From: Leptospira sp. WS58.C1
GTDB lineage: Bacteria > Spirochaetota > Leptospiria > Leptospirales > Leptospiraceae
NCBI RefSeq assembly: GCF_040833995.1
Contig: NZ_CP162137.1
Location: forward strand, 2,581,001 to 2,645,000
DNA: 64,000 nucleotides
Direction of reading: 5' to 3'
The translations under genes were made by a program, and so were the position numbers. Each line of letters begins with the position of its first letter. Position 1 is the first letter of the stretch. Below the pieces are notes generated by a model, which was not told the DNA's origin, ran no database searches, and saw only the letters and a list, made by a program, of their open reading frames with translations. This document shows, piece by piece, positions 54,694 through 63,105 of this stretch.

Positions 54694-55518
54694 TTACCTT
54701 TCGGAATATTTAGCAATATTTTCGAAATTGAATAAAAATCCCATTTGGATCTGAACGGATTCCAAAGTAGTATTTCCGATAATATCCGATTTAAGCCATT
54801 TTTTTTGACCCGAAATTTCCAATTGTAAACCGAACTCAGGCGTTAAGAAAAAATTTACACCTGCTCCCGCTCTCGCACCGTATCCCGTTCCTGTGGAAGT
54901 AATCGGTTCGAATACGGAACTCGGATGTATATTTCTCGAACTGGTCGAATATTGAACAAGCCCGGCTTCCAAATTTATGAAGGGATCTACCCTAGATCTA
55001 GATACTGGATGGAAGGAAACTACCAAAGAATACATTACATCATTATAAAATCTTTTAGTATAGGGAAAAGCCTCTACGTATGTCGGGTTCGGTTGGCTTG
55101 AAGATAAACGGGGAAGATCTAAATATTCCCTATTATTAGTCGCATCCATGGAGAAAGAACTAGCCGCAAAACCCAATCCGATCTTATCAGTTACTCCATA
55201 TTCGAAAAAAAACCGAAAAGAAGTCGGAGTGGAAAATTGAGAATTAGGAAGGCCCAACGGAGGAGAAACGTCCTGACCAAGAAGACGAAGAGGAGTCTGA
55301 CCGGAAGTTGTCTCCGTTTTCAGATTTTTTTGTATCTCTTTTTCTCTCGAGATGATGCTTCCTCCCGTATGGAAAGAATTTCCGGTAGTGCCCGAAAGAA
55401 GAAAGATCCCTTTATAAAATCCGTAAGGATGCTCCGCTTGTCCTGGATTCGGTTCCGCTAATAAAAACACAGGAATAAAATATAAAAATAGATAGAAGAA
55501 AGAACGAAAACTTAGCAT
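54694..55518 (-). CDS. Predicted outer-membrane beta-barrel protein
   Basis: A 274-residue protein with a signal peptide (FYLFLYFIPVFLLAEPNPGQA) and alternating hydrophobic/polar strands typical of small barrels: FRFFFEYGVTDKIGLGFAASSF, YSLVVSFHPVSRSRVDPFINLEAGL, GYGARAGAGVNFFLTPEFGLQLEISGQ and a C-terminal SVQIQMGFLFNF. This resembles OmpW/OmpA-barrel-like proteins but no specific family is clear. It is the first gene of a four-gene operon with the TRL-like lipoproteins. Confidence 0.75.
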   Translation of the reverse strand: MLSFRSFFYLFLYFIPVFLLAEPNPGQAEHPYGFYKGIFLLSGTTGNSFHTGGSIISREKEIQKNLKTETTSGQTPLRLLGQDVSPPLGLPNSQFSTPTSFRFFFEYGVTDKIGLGFAASSFSMDATNNREYLDLPRLSSSQPNPTYVEAFPYTKRFYNDVMYSLVVSFHPVSRSRVDPFINLEAGLVQYSTSSRNIHPSSVFEPITSTGTGYGARAGAGVNFFLTPEFGLQLEISGQKKWLKSDIIGNTTLESVQIQMGFLFNFENIAKYSER

Positions 55519-55901
55519 CCAAAGCCTGCCCGATTAAGTTTAGCTACGGAAGCTATACATTCTTTCCCCAATTGGGCCAGAAAAAAGTTATTCAGATCGG
55601 AATTTTTTACGGTTTTTTGACCAGAATGGGGTTCGTTAGCCGTTTTGCGGAATTATTTTCGCGAAAATCAGGATTAAAATCCTATTTTGAGCAAAAAACA
55701 ACCTTCGATTTGAGATCAATGTACAAGTAGAAAATTCGAATTTTCATCTTGGGCATAAAAGTGCAGAAGAGAAAAATTGTTTTAAAGAATATTTAGAAAA
55801 TACGCTTTCATCGAGATTGTTAGAAAGTAATCGGAAGAAAGCGTACGATAATTATTCTAGAACATCCTCATTCAATGCGAAATTTTCGACAGCAGGTGAA
55901 A
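55519..55901. promoter_or_regulatory. Intergenic region with two perfect palindromes
   Basis: ATTTTCGCGAAAAT at 55655-55668 and GAAAATTCGAATTTTC at 55730-55745 are perfect palindromes 137 and 212 bp upstream of the barrel-gene start. They could be sites for dimeric regulators of the barrel/TRL operon. No gene is supported in the gap. Confidence 0.45.
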
Positions 55902-56372
55902 TTACATTAAATATCTCTTGCCTAAATTATCTCTTTTTTCCGTGTCTGCGCCATTGGAAATCAGAAGTTCGGTAATTTCAGAGAGACCGTCGTAACTATA
56001 AGAAATATGTAATGGAGTCACTCCTTTCGGATCGGCAACATTCGGATCCGCCCCATGCTCCAACAATATCTGAACAGGCTCCAACTTACCGTTTTCCACC
56101 GCTTTATGAATTGGGAAAATCCCGTTTCCATCCGGAAGATTCGGGTCTAGGCCTACGTTCAGTAAAGTTTCCAAATAAAACGGATCTTGGATCTCGGATG
56201 CGCAAAAACCCAAAAGCCCTTTAGTACATTCTTTCAGCTCGCCATTGTTGGGAATAAGATCCAAAATTTTTCTGAAACCTTGTTTGTCTCCGGTTTGGAT
56301 CTTAGAGAATAATTCTTTTCCCCTTTTTGTCGCCTTGTAATTTTCCATCCAATTTTTAATCCAATCTAACAT
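55902..56372 (-). CDS. Ankyrin-repeat protein
   Basis: A 156-residue protein with about three ankyrin repeats in its C-terminal two thirds: FYLETLLNVGLDPNLPDGNG, PIHKAVENGKLEPVQILLEHGADPN and PLHISYSYDGLSEITELLISNGAD. No signal peptide is visible, so it is probably cytoplasmic and binds a protein partner. It sits alone between the barrel operon and the hydrolase gene. Confidence 0.88.
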   Translation of the reverse strand: MLDWIKNWMENYKATKRGKELFSKIQTGDKQGFRKILDLIPNNGELKECTKGLLGFCASEIQDPFYLETLLNVGLDPNLPDGNGIFPIHKAVENGKLEPVQILLEHGADPNVADPKGVTPLHISYSYDGLSEITELLISNGADTEKRDNLGKRYLM

Positions 56373-56432
56373 ATAATTTCCCGATCTATATTTAGAAAAT
56401 AGACTGTTCGTATCCGGATTTTGATCTTATCT

Positions 56433-57323
56433 TCACGGAGAATCCAGAAAATCTTGTATCAAGGCGGATGTCAATTCAGGATATCGATCCTTTCCTTGGG
56501 ACATGATAGCTTCTCCTAAATAATCACCATGCCCGCCAGGTAAGACCAAAAGCCTTGCCTTGGGAATCATCCGGACCATCTCAACCGCATGCTCCAATTT
56601 TGGAACATCTCTATCCCCGAGTAGGATCAAAGTAGGAATTCCGACAGTTCTTATTTCTTTATCGCTAAGATCTTTGAAGTTACGCATTCTAACAGCATCT
56701 TTCTCGTACATCGTATACAATTTTTGAGGGTCCGGATTAACTTTTAGAAAGGCATCCTTAAGGGCCTGAGGCATATTCTCGAAAGTTGCGTTCTTCATAA
56801 AATTCCAAAACATAGGATAGGCTCCGTTTCTCTTTGTAATGGAAGAGGCAAATACAAGTTTGCGCACAAGTTTCGGATATTTTATCGCTATTTGTAAAGC
56901 CACGCTTGCACCGTTACTAAACCCGAAAATATCCGCCTGTTCAACTTTAAGAAATTTGAGAAGAGCGACTACATCTTCCGCAGAAGTATCAAAACTGACT
57001 GGAGCATTTCTATCGGTTGTTCTTCCATGACCCTGCTCATCCAAAGCGATTACCTTTCGATTTTGAGCGAAAATCGGAAGAATTCTACTATAAGTCACTT
57101 CTATCGTTGAACCACCGCCATTCAGCAGGACTAGAGGGATTCCATCCTTTTCGCCATGGATCTCGTAATACATCTGGATACCTCTGATCGGAGCCAGACC
57201 TTTTTCAATAGGTTCAGATCCTATCTTAGGAGGAGTCTCCCGGAGTTGAAACGGCCTACTAGCCGAACAAGCTGCCAGAAAAAACAGTATAAAAACATAA
57301 TGTATTAAATTATAAACTTTCAT
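56433..57323 (-). CDS. Alpha/beta-hydrolase lipoprotein
   Basis: A 296-residue alpha/beta-hydrolase fold protein exported as a lipoprotein (FFLAACS, Cys about residue 19). Oxyanion-type LNGGGSTIEVTYS, nucleophile Ser in GFSNGAS, acid Asp in LLGDRDVPK and base His in PGGHGDYL are all present. Related enzymes are esterases or haloperoxidase-like hydrolases. It is encoded 11 bp downstream of the SRPBCC gene, so it may belong to the ArsR-SRPBCC operon. Confidence 0.88.
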   Translation of the reverse strand: MKVYNLIHYVFILFFLAACSASRPFQLRETPPKIGSEPIEKGLAPIRGIQMYYEIHGEKDGIPLVLLNGGGSTIEVTYSRILPIFAQNRKVIALDEQGHGRTTDRNAPVSFDTSAEDVVALLKFLKVEQADIFGFSNGASVALQIAIKYPKLVRKLVFASSITKRNGAYPMFWNFMKNATFENMPQALKDAFLKVNPDPQKLYTMYEKDAVRMRNFKDLSDKEIRTVGIPTLILLGDRDVPKLEHAVEMVRMIPKARLLVLPGGHGDYLGEAIMSQGKDRYPELTSALIQDFLDSP

Positions 57324-57334
57324 CTTAGTACACC

Positions 57335-57811
57335 TTATTTTACTTTTTCAAGATAATCGGTTAATCTTATCAAATGTGCTAAGGTTCCTTCTCTTCTGGA
57401 AGCCATACCTTCCCGACCAAAGGTCCCGTCTAAAAATGCAACCTGTTCCGTAAACGTGAGTTTCGTATCAGAAGAATCTACTTTTTCGATCTCCACGGAA
57501 GCGATGGATACCGAATGGATCTTTCCGCTCAAGATCATATCATACGTGAAAACGATCCTTTGGTTCTCGATTAGATCGGAAAACCTAGCTTTGTATAAGG
57601 TTTCCCTTCCGTTAGGAAAACGACCGTGTAGAGTTTCTTCTCCCCCCACGCGAAAATCCAATTTTCTCTGTACTACCGACCATTCACCTGGTCCAATGAA
57701 CCAGTTTGATTTTGCTTCCACATTACTCCATGCGGAATACACGGACTCCGGGGAGGATTGATACACTCTTTCAATACTAAAAATTTCGTGAGCAACTTTC
57801 AATTTTTCCAT
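57335..57811 (-). CDS. SRPBCC/AHSA1-like protein
   Basis: A 158-residue protein of the START/Bet v1-like AHSA1 family, which binds hydrophobic ligands in a deep pocket. Recognisable elements are FSIERVYQSSPESVYSAWSN at the N-terminus, the WFIGPGEW loop, FRVGGEETLHGRF, and a C-terminal amphipathic helix. ArsR-SRPBCC pairs are widespread in bacteria and the ArsR gene lies 6 bp upstream. The ligand is unknown. Confidence 0.88.
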   Translation of the reverse strand: MEKLKVAHEIFSIERVYQSSPESVYSAWSNVEAKSNWFIGPGEWSVVQRKLDFRVGGEETLHGRFPNGRETLYKARFSDLIENQRIVFTYDMILSGKIHSVSIASVEIEKVDSSDTKLTFTEQVAFLDGTFGREGMASRREGTLAHLIRLTDYLEKVK

Positions 57812-57817
57812 GATTCC

Positions 57818-58153
57818 TTACTTCTTTTCCTTCTCCTTCTTTTCTAAAAATTCTCCCAATCGATCCAAATTTCTTCCCCAGAATTTTCTGCGCTGGTAGA
57901 CCCAGTTTTCGATCAGCTCCAATGAATTCGTTTCAACCTTACAAGAACGCACCCGACCTATTTTTTGCGTTTTGATCAAACCGCTTTCTTCCAATATTTG
58001 TATATGCTGCACAACCGCAGCCAAGCTCATGGATAAGGGACTGGCAAGCTCGCTTACAGAAGCTGGCTTCTTAGTTAATCTTTCTACTATATCACGGCGA
58101 GTTGGATCTGACAAAGCATAGAAGATCCTGTCCAAAGATGAATTGTTAAGCAT
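57818..58153 (-). CDS. ArsR-family winged-helix repressor
   Basis: A 111-residue regulator. DPTRRDIVERLTKKPASVSELASPLSMSLAAVVQHIQILEESGLIK is the ArsR/SmtB helix-turn-helix and wing. No metal-binding ELCVCD-type motif is visible, so it probably senses something other than metals, as is usual in SRPBCC-linked members. Two copies of a dyad overlap its start codon and lie just upstream, which fits autoregulation. Confidence 0.92.
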   Translation of the reverse strand: MLNNSSLDRIFYALSDPTRRDIVERLTKKPASVSELASPLSMSLAAVVQHIQILEESGLIKTQKIGRVRSCKVETNSLELIENWVYQRRKFWGRNLDRLGEFLEKKEKEKK

Positions 58154-58164
58154 TTACTTGAGTA
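58146..58164. promoter_or_regulatory. Candidate ArsR operator 1
   Basis: TTAAG-N6-CTTGA dyad (58146-58161, one mismatch) followed by GTA. It shares TTTACTTGAGTA with operator 2 and overlaps the ArsR start codon (58151-58153), so binding would block transcription early. Confidence 0.6.
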
Positions 58165-58184
58165 TAAGCTATCCATCGAAATAG

Positions 58185-58203
58185 TCAAGCGTTTACTTGA
58201 GTA
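58185..58203. promoter_or_regulatory. Candidate ArsR operator 2
   Basis: Perfect dyad TCAAG-N6-CTTGA (58185-58200) followed by GTA. TTTACTTGAGTA is repeated exactly 39 bp from the same 12-mer in operator 1. The site lies between the divergent ArsR and pirin genes and could repress both. Confidence 0.65.
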
Positions 58204-58254
58204 TTTTTTACAATTCTCCGCAATGAAAGATGCAAAAATAACAGTCTATTATAT

Positions 58255-59142
58255 ATGAAAAAGATATTATTTACTCAGCGAGCGAATACACCGCATTGGG
58301 TCGGAGACGGTTTTCCAGCAAGATCCATCTTCAGTTACAACGACATAGCTAAAGATATTTCCCCATTTTTACTTATGGATTATTTAGGCCCTGCCGAATT
58401 TCCTCCATCAAGATCAAGCCATCGTCTCGGCGTTGGAGAACACCCTCATCGAGGATTTGAGACAGTTTCAATCATCTATTCGGGAGAAATAGAACACAGA
58501 GATTCTTCCGGGGGCGGTGGCGTAATTAAAGCAGGTGATGTCCAATGGATGACAGCAGGCTCAGGACTAGTCCATGAGGAGTTTCATGGAAAGGAAATTT
58601 CCGAAAAAGGTGGCGAATTACATGGTGTTCAACTTTGGGTCAACTTACCTAAAGAGTATAAGATGACCAAACCCAAATACCAATCGATCAAGAAGGAAAA
58701 TATTCCAGTGATCCAACTTCCAAATGGAGCTGGGAATGTAAGAGTAATCGCCGGTGATTTTAATGGAACAAAAGGTCCTGCATCGACTTTTACTCCGATC
58801 AATCTGTGGGACATTAATCTTAAGGCCGACAAACTGGTTGAGTTTAAGGTTCCAGTCAATCAAACAGCTGTTGTTTTCGTAGCATATGGATCTGTCACAA
58901 TCAACGAGGTTCAGTTAATTGAAAATGCAGAAATTGCAGTTTTAGAAAAAGAGAATGATACTTTTACTCTTAAGGCTACCCAAGATGCGAAGCTTATGTT
59001 TTTGGGAGGTGCAACTATCGATGAACCAATTTCTGGATACGGGCCATTTGTAATGAACACGTCCTCTGAAATTGCAGAAGCCTTAAAAGATTATGAAAGC
59101 GGAAAAATGGGTGTCTTAGAAAAACTCCAAGGCTCAGAATAA
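58255..59142 (+). CDS. Pirin-family bicupin protein
   Basis: A 295-residue cupin protein. The metal-binding residues of pirin are present: HPHRGFET gives two His, and VHEEFH gives the third His and a Glu two residues later; RSSHRLGVGEHPHRGF and GGGVIKAGDVQWMTAGSGL are family signatures. Pirins act as dioxygenases (quercetinase activity in some) or redox sensors. It is divergent from the ArsR gene, with operator-like dyads in between. Confidence 0.93.
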   Translation: MKKILFTQRANTPHWVGDGFPARSIFSYNDIAKDISPFLLMDYLGPAEFPPSRSSHRLGVGEHPHRGFETVSIIYSGEIEHRDSSGGGGVIKAGDVQWMTAGSGLVHEEFHGKEISEKGGELHGVQLWVNLPKEYKMTKPKYQSIKKENIPVIQLPNGAGNVRVIAGDFNGTKGPASTFTPINLWDINLKADKLVEFKVPVNQTAVVFVAYGSVTINEVQLIENAEIAVLEKENDTFTLKATQDAKLMFLGGATIDEPISGYGPFVMNTSSEIAEALKDYESGKMGVLEKLQGSE

Positions 59143-59219
59143 GAACATTCGTTTCAAATGGAGATCAGGCTCGCCTTCTTTCGAAAGGACTCCGTATAAC
59201 TACGGCCTATCCCTGATAA

Positions 59220-59279
59220 TTAGGTATTAGTACCAATAGATATTCTCAAAGAATCTAGATACTATTACCTAATACCTAA
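59220..59279 (+). promoter_or_regulatory. Inverted repeat upstream of the Kelch-like lipoprotein
   Basis: TTAGGTATTAG (59220-59230) and CTAATACCTAA (59269-59279) are perfect 11-base arms about 38 bp apart. A small inner hairpin GGTA-TTAG-TACC lies in the left arm. The structure ends 16 bp before the ATG at 59296. It may be an operator pair or an mRNA structure that covers the ribosome-binding site. Confidence 0.45.
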
Positions 59280-59295
59280 CACTTGGGATGTCTCC

Positions 59296-60720
59296 ATGAC
59301 CCTCTTTAAACGAATTCGAAAAAACATATATGCCGTTTTCTTTATATTCTTCTTATTCTCTTGTTCGAATGGAAGCGGCGGAAATAGCGCTCTTGCTTTG
59401 CTGGCATTATTAGGAGGATCTTCCGATTTACCTGCCGAATGGACCTGGATAAGTGGTCGATCCTTTGATGCACTCGGAGGTGGATACGGCTTAGGTGTAT
59501 ATGGAACAAAAGGAGTGGCTGATCCTGCGAACTTTCCCGGAGGACGCCAAGACGCAATGCAATGGATAGATTCCTCGAATCAATTATGGTTATTCGGCGG
59601 AATCGGTAGAGATCCTGGCACAGGTTTCGGAAGATTAAACGATCTCTGGAAATTCGACGGTACGAATTGGACTTGGGTAAAAGGAGCGAATACAGTCAAC
59701 TCCGCCGGAGCTTATGGAACGAAAGGTGTAGCTGATCCAGCGAATGAACCTGGAGCAAGAGTAAGCGGAACCACTTGGGTCGATTCCTCCGGAAACCTTT
59801 GGCTTTTTGGAGGTTGCGCGGGTATAAACAGTGGGGATTGTTTTAGCGATCTTTGGAAATTTGATGGGATCAATTGGACCTGGGTAGCGGGTCCGAATAC
59901 CAAAAATACAAACGGAGTTTATGGCACCAAGGGTATAGCTAATGCTGCCAATTTTCCGGGAGGACGGCAAGGAGCAGCAGGATGGATAGACTCAGCAGAT
60001 AATTTATGGATATTCGGAGCAAACGCCGGTTTAGAAGAATCCTTTGGCACTCCATCTACGCTGAACGATCTATGGAAATTCGATGGGACCAATTGGACTT
60101 GGGTGGCAGGACCAAAAACGATAGGAGGCCCTGGGGATGGAAATTGGGGAACGGTCAACGTTCCTGCAGTTAGTAATATTCCTTCCTCTCGGGGAAAGTC
60201 CATATCTTGGGTCGACTCTTCCGACAATTTATGGTTATTCGGCGGCTCTAGTTACGACGGTGAATTTAACGATCTCTGGAAATTCGATGGAACCAATTGG
60301 ACCTGGAAAGGAGGTTCTAACTCGGCGAACCAGACTGGAATATATGGGAAAAAGAATATTGCCGGTTCTCAGAATCGAATCGGATCTAGGGGAAACGGTA
60401 TAGGAGGAAAACTTCCGAATGGTAGGATCTGGATTTTCGGAGGATTCGGAGTGGACGCGAACGGTGACTCCGGACAGTTGAATGATCTTTGGATCTTCGA
60501 TGGGAAGAACTGGACTTGGAAAGGAGGAACGAATCTTGTTACCCAGGCAGGCAACTTCGGACCCAAAGGAAAAGCAGGAACTAGCTATTATCCGGGAGGT
60601 CGCTTTGGACCAAGCGGATGGACCGACTCCAGGGGAAATATCTGGATCTTCGGCGGACAAGGAATAGATGCAAATGGAAACAATGAATTTCAAAATGACC
60701 TATGGAAAGTCCGCCTTTAA
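59296..60720 (+). CDS. Kelch-like repeat lipoprotein
   Basis: A 474-residue lipoprotein (FFLFSCS lipobox, Cys about residue 23) made of about six or seven Kelch-type repeats. Each has a NLWLFGG strand, DLWKFDGTNWTWV and, in most units, a G-x-YGTKG-x-ADPANFPGGR loop. Repeats of this form build a beta-propeller used for protein or glycan binding. It is probably exposed at the cell surface or in the periplasm. It has its own leader and terminator, so is monocistronic. Ligand unknown. Confidence 0.88.
   Translation: MTLFKRIRKNIYAVFFIFFLFSCSNGSGGNSALALLALLGGSSDLPAEWTWISGRSFDALGGGYGLGVYGTKGVADPANFPGGRQDAMQWIDSSNQLWLFGGIGRDPGTGFGRLNDLWKFDGTNWTWVKGANTVNSAGAYGTKGVADPANEPGARVSGTTWVDSSGNLWLFGGCAGINSGDCFSDLWKFDGINWTWVAGPNTKNTNGVYGTKGIANAANFPGGRQGAAGWIDSADNLWIFGANAGLEESFGTPSTLNDLWKFDGTNWTWVAGPKTIGGPGDGNWGTVNVPAVSNIPSSRGKSISWVDSSDNLWLFGGSSYDGEFNDLWKFDGTNWTWKGGSNSANQTGIYGKKNIAGSQNRIGSRGNGIGGKLPNGRIWIFGGFGVDANGDSGQLNDLWIFDGKNWTWKGGTNLVTQAGNFGPKGKAGTSYYPGGRFGPSGWTDSRGNIWIFGGQGIDANGNNEFQNDLWKVRL
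59440..60717 (+). repeat. Tandem Kelch-type coding repeats
   Basis: Starts of the DLWKFDG/DLWIFDG coding segment lie at 59641, 59848, 60067, 60271 and 60484, with a last divergent one at 60697. Spacings are 204-219 bp. The units are similar but not identical, which could allow slippage or recombination to change repeat number. Confidence 0.75.
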
Positions 60721-60756
60721 TATATTCAATAATATTCAGAAATATTAAAATAGAAG

Positions 60757-60785
60757 AAGCTGAAAATAGGACTTTTCAGCTTTTT
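60757..60785 (+). terminator. Terminator of the Kelch-like gene
   Basis: Perfect ten-base arms AAGCTGAAAA (60757-60766) and TTTTCAGCTT (60773-60782) with a TAGGAC loop, then TTTAT. It lies 37 bp after the stop. Confidence 0.85.
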
Positions 60786-61176
60786 ATAATAACACTAGGC
60801 CATGTCGCCAATCCAATCCTTTTCAAACTCGGCTGCGGCAGAAAAAATATCCAAACTCATAAAAATAGAATTATAAATATTTAATATTAAAACGGAAAAA
60901 ATACTCCTCCCCGTAGAGAAGAAAGAGAGCACATCTTAACAAACATTCTAATCGTAATATATCCGCAAATTCGAATAATATACTGCCAGAATCCTAAATT
61001 AGGATTTTCTTTTCGCAAAGCACCAAAGCTTCGCATTCGAATTACTTAAAGTTTTTGCACCGCGCAAGAGACTGCTAAATTGTTATGCGAACTAAAACAA
61101 AAATCTTATCAATTAAGATCGACTAACACAAACGTTCCAAATAAAATAGATTCCGCAGGATTGAATAAAATATTTA
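60786..61176. other. A+T-rich intergenic region, no gene
   Basis: About 390 bp without a supported reading frame. The sequence is A+T-rich and contains no convincing hairpin or repeat. It must include the promoter of the phosphatase gene that follows. Confidence 0.5.
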
Positions 61177-63105
61177 TTGACTAACTTACCTCCGCAACTA
61201 ACGTCTCCCGAATCCCCAAAAAACATTCAAAAAAGGTTTCAACTGATGATTCATCAAGAGCAAAGTTTCAGGCGATTCGTCTGGGCCCTCGAAAAAAAAT
61301 GGATCCAAACCGTCTGTATCCTAGGTTTCACCCTGGTCCCTATATTCGGAGGTTTAGATTATTTTATCATTCCGAAAGAATATTTGGACGAGAACCTCGG
61401 CTATTTTCTATCGTTAAGAGCCTTCGCTTCCTTTTTCGTATTGATACAATATATAATATTACGTTTTTCCAAACCAAACGCTTGGAATACGGTGCATGCG
61501 TTTGTCTTTACCTTTGTTGTCGGCGGAATAATCACCTTAATGACGGCACGTTTAGGAGGATTCGAATCCTCGTATTATGCCGGATTAAATCTAGTTTTGA
61601 TCGCCGTGAACCTATTCCTACCTTGGAATGCCGTAAAAGGAGCCTTAAATAGCGGGATCATTCTCGTTCAATATCTAGTAGTAAATCTGATTTTCGATCA
61701 TGACTACAAATTGATCTCGATAATCAATAACCTGTATTTTTTAGCTGGGACCATGATCATTTCGGTTACCATAGCTCATTTCAAATTCAATCTCACAAAA
61801 TCCGAATTCGAAAAGATGGATGTAATCAGCACCTTGAAGTCCCAGCAGGACGGGGATTATTTCCTCACCTCTCTGGTATTGCAACCTTTAAGTTTGAATC
61901 TCTCCAAAAGTGAGATCGTTCCTGTGGAATTCTTCACTAGCCAAAAGAAGAAATTCACCTTTAAAAATTGGACCCAAGAGATCGGCGGAGATATAAGCGT
62001 TTCGAACGTTATCACTCTCAAGGGGAGAAGATACGTCGTTTTTGTAAATGCAGACGCTATGGGAAAATCCCTGCAAGGTGCAGGTGGGGCGATCGTTTTC
62101 GGCGCTGTATTTCATGCTATGATCCAAAGGACCAAAATGTTGGAAACGAACCAAAACCAATATCCGGAGCGTTGGTTAAGAAACGCAGTGATTGAACTGC
62201 AAAAGACCTTCGAAAGTTTCGACGGAGCGATGATGATCTCTCTTGTGATCGGACTCGTGGACGAAGAATCCGGTCTGGTATACTACATAAATGCAGAACA
62301 TCCTTTTCCGGTATTATACAGAGACGGAAGAGCCTCCTTTATCGATTCTCAGATATACTTTAGAAAGATCGGAATGTTGGAGATCAAAAGCAGATTTTTC
62401 GTAAGTTTATTCCAGCTCCAACCGGGAGATAAACTGATCCTCGGATCAGACGGAAGAGAAGACCTGATGGTGTTCGATCCAACCATAGGCGGCAAAAGTA
62501 TGGTAGAAGACGAAAACTTCTTCCTACATATCGTCGAACAAGGAAAAGGCGAATTAAGGGAAATAGTTTCCATCTTAAAAGACTCGGGAGATATAATCGA
62601 CGACCTTTCCTTAGTAAAAATCTCCTTCGATCCGGCAAAAAGGGAGAATGGACCGGGTAATTCCTTACGAGCCCCATCTCAATATTCCGAAAACGGAACG
62701 CACACAAACGGTTATAAACACGCTGAAGATCTAGAAGTTCTCAAGGAATTAGTATCTTCCTCTTCTAAAAACGGAGATATAGAAGAGTCTATTCAAGCCG
62801 CAATACGATTAGTGGAAATCTATCCTGGTGAAAGTAATTATCTCTACTTTCTTGCCAAAACTTTCAACAGACATAGGGATTACAAAGAATCCGTGGAGCA
62901 AGGGGAACGTTTTCGTTACCGCCAACCGGATCACGTGAATAATCTTCTGGTACTTTCCGATTCGTATCGCCGTCTCGGGAACAGAAGAAGGGCGGAACTT
63001 CTACTTAAAGAGGTCTTCTCTTTCGAACCCCAAAATCAAACGGCGATAAATCTTTTAGGTAAATTAAGAAATCATAATGGGAAAGACCTCATCAAATCAA
63101 ATTGA
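61177..63105 (+). CDS. 6TM-SpoIIE (PP2C) phosphatase with TPRs, third paralogue
   Basis: A 642-residue relative of the proteins at 44990 and 50494 but shorter. It has about six TM segments (residues 40-205) and no extracytoplasmic domain or HAMP, then the SpoIIE phosphatase domain (QQDGDYFLTSLVLQPL, EIGGDISVSN, FVNADAMGKSLQGAGG, LGSDGREDL) and TPRs (about 525-630). The start is uncertain: a TTG at 61177 with AGGA upstream, or an ATG at 61246. The following gene overlaps its 3' end by 29 bp. Confidence 0.88.
   Translation: MTNLPPQLTSPESPKNIQKRFQLMIHQEQSFRRFVWALEKKWIQTVCILGFTLVPIFGGLDYFIIPKEYLDENLGYFLSLRAFASFFVLIQYIILRFSKPNAWNTVHAFVFTFVVGGIITLMTARLGGFESSYYAGLNLVLIAVNLFLPWNAVKGALNSGIILVQYLVVNLIFDHDYKLISIINNLYFLAGTMIISVTIAHFKFNLTKSEFEKMDVISTLKSQQDGDYFLTSLVLQPLSLNLSKSEIVPVEFFTSQKKKFTFKNWTQEIGGDISVSNVITLKGRRYVVFVNADAMGKSLQGAGGAIVFGAVFHAMIQRTKMLETNQNQYPERWLRNAVIELQKTFESFDGAMMISLVIGLVDEESGLVYYINAEHPFPVLYRDGRASFIDSQIYFRKIGMLEIKSRFFVSLFQLQPGDKLILGSDGREDLMVFDPTIGGKSMVEDENFFLHIVEQGKGELREIVSILKDSGDIIDDLSLVKISFDPAKRENGPGNSLRAPSQYSENGTHTNGYKHAEDLEVLKELVSSSSKNGDIEESIQAAIRLVEIYPGESNYLYFLAKTFNRHRDYKESVEQGERFRYRQPDHVNNLLVLSDSYRRLGNRRRAELLLKEVFSFEPQNQTAINLLGKLRNHNGKDLIKSN

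Noticed and set aside
59440..60717. Regular repeats as a CRISPR-like or VNTR array
   Set aside because: The 204-219 bp units are in-frame Kelch-type coding repeats with gradual divergence, not identical repeats with spacers.
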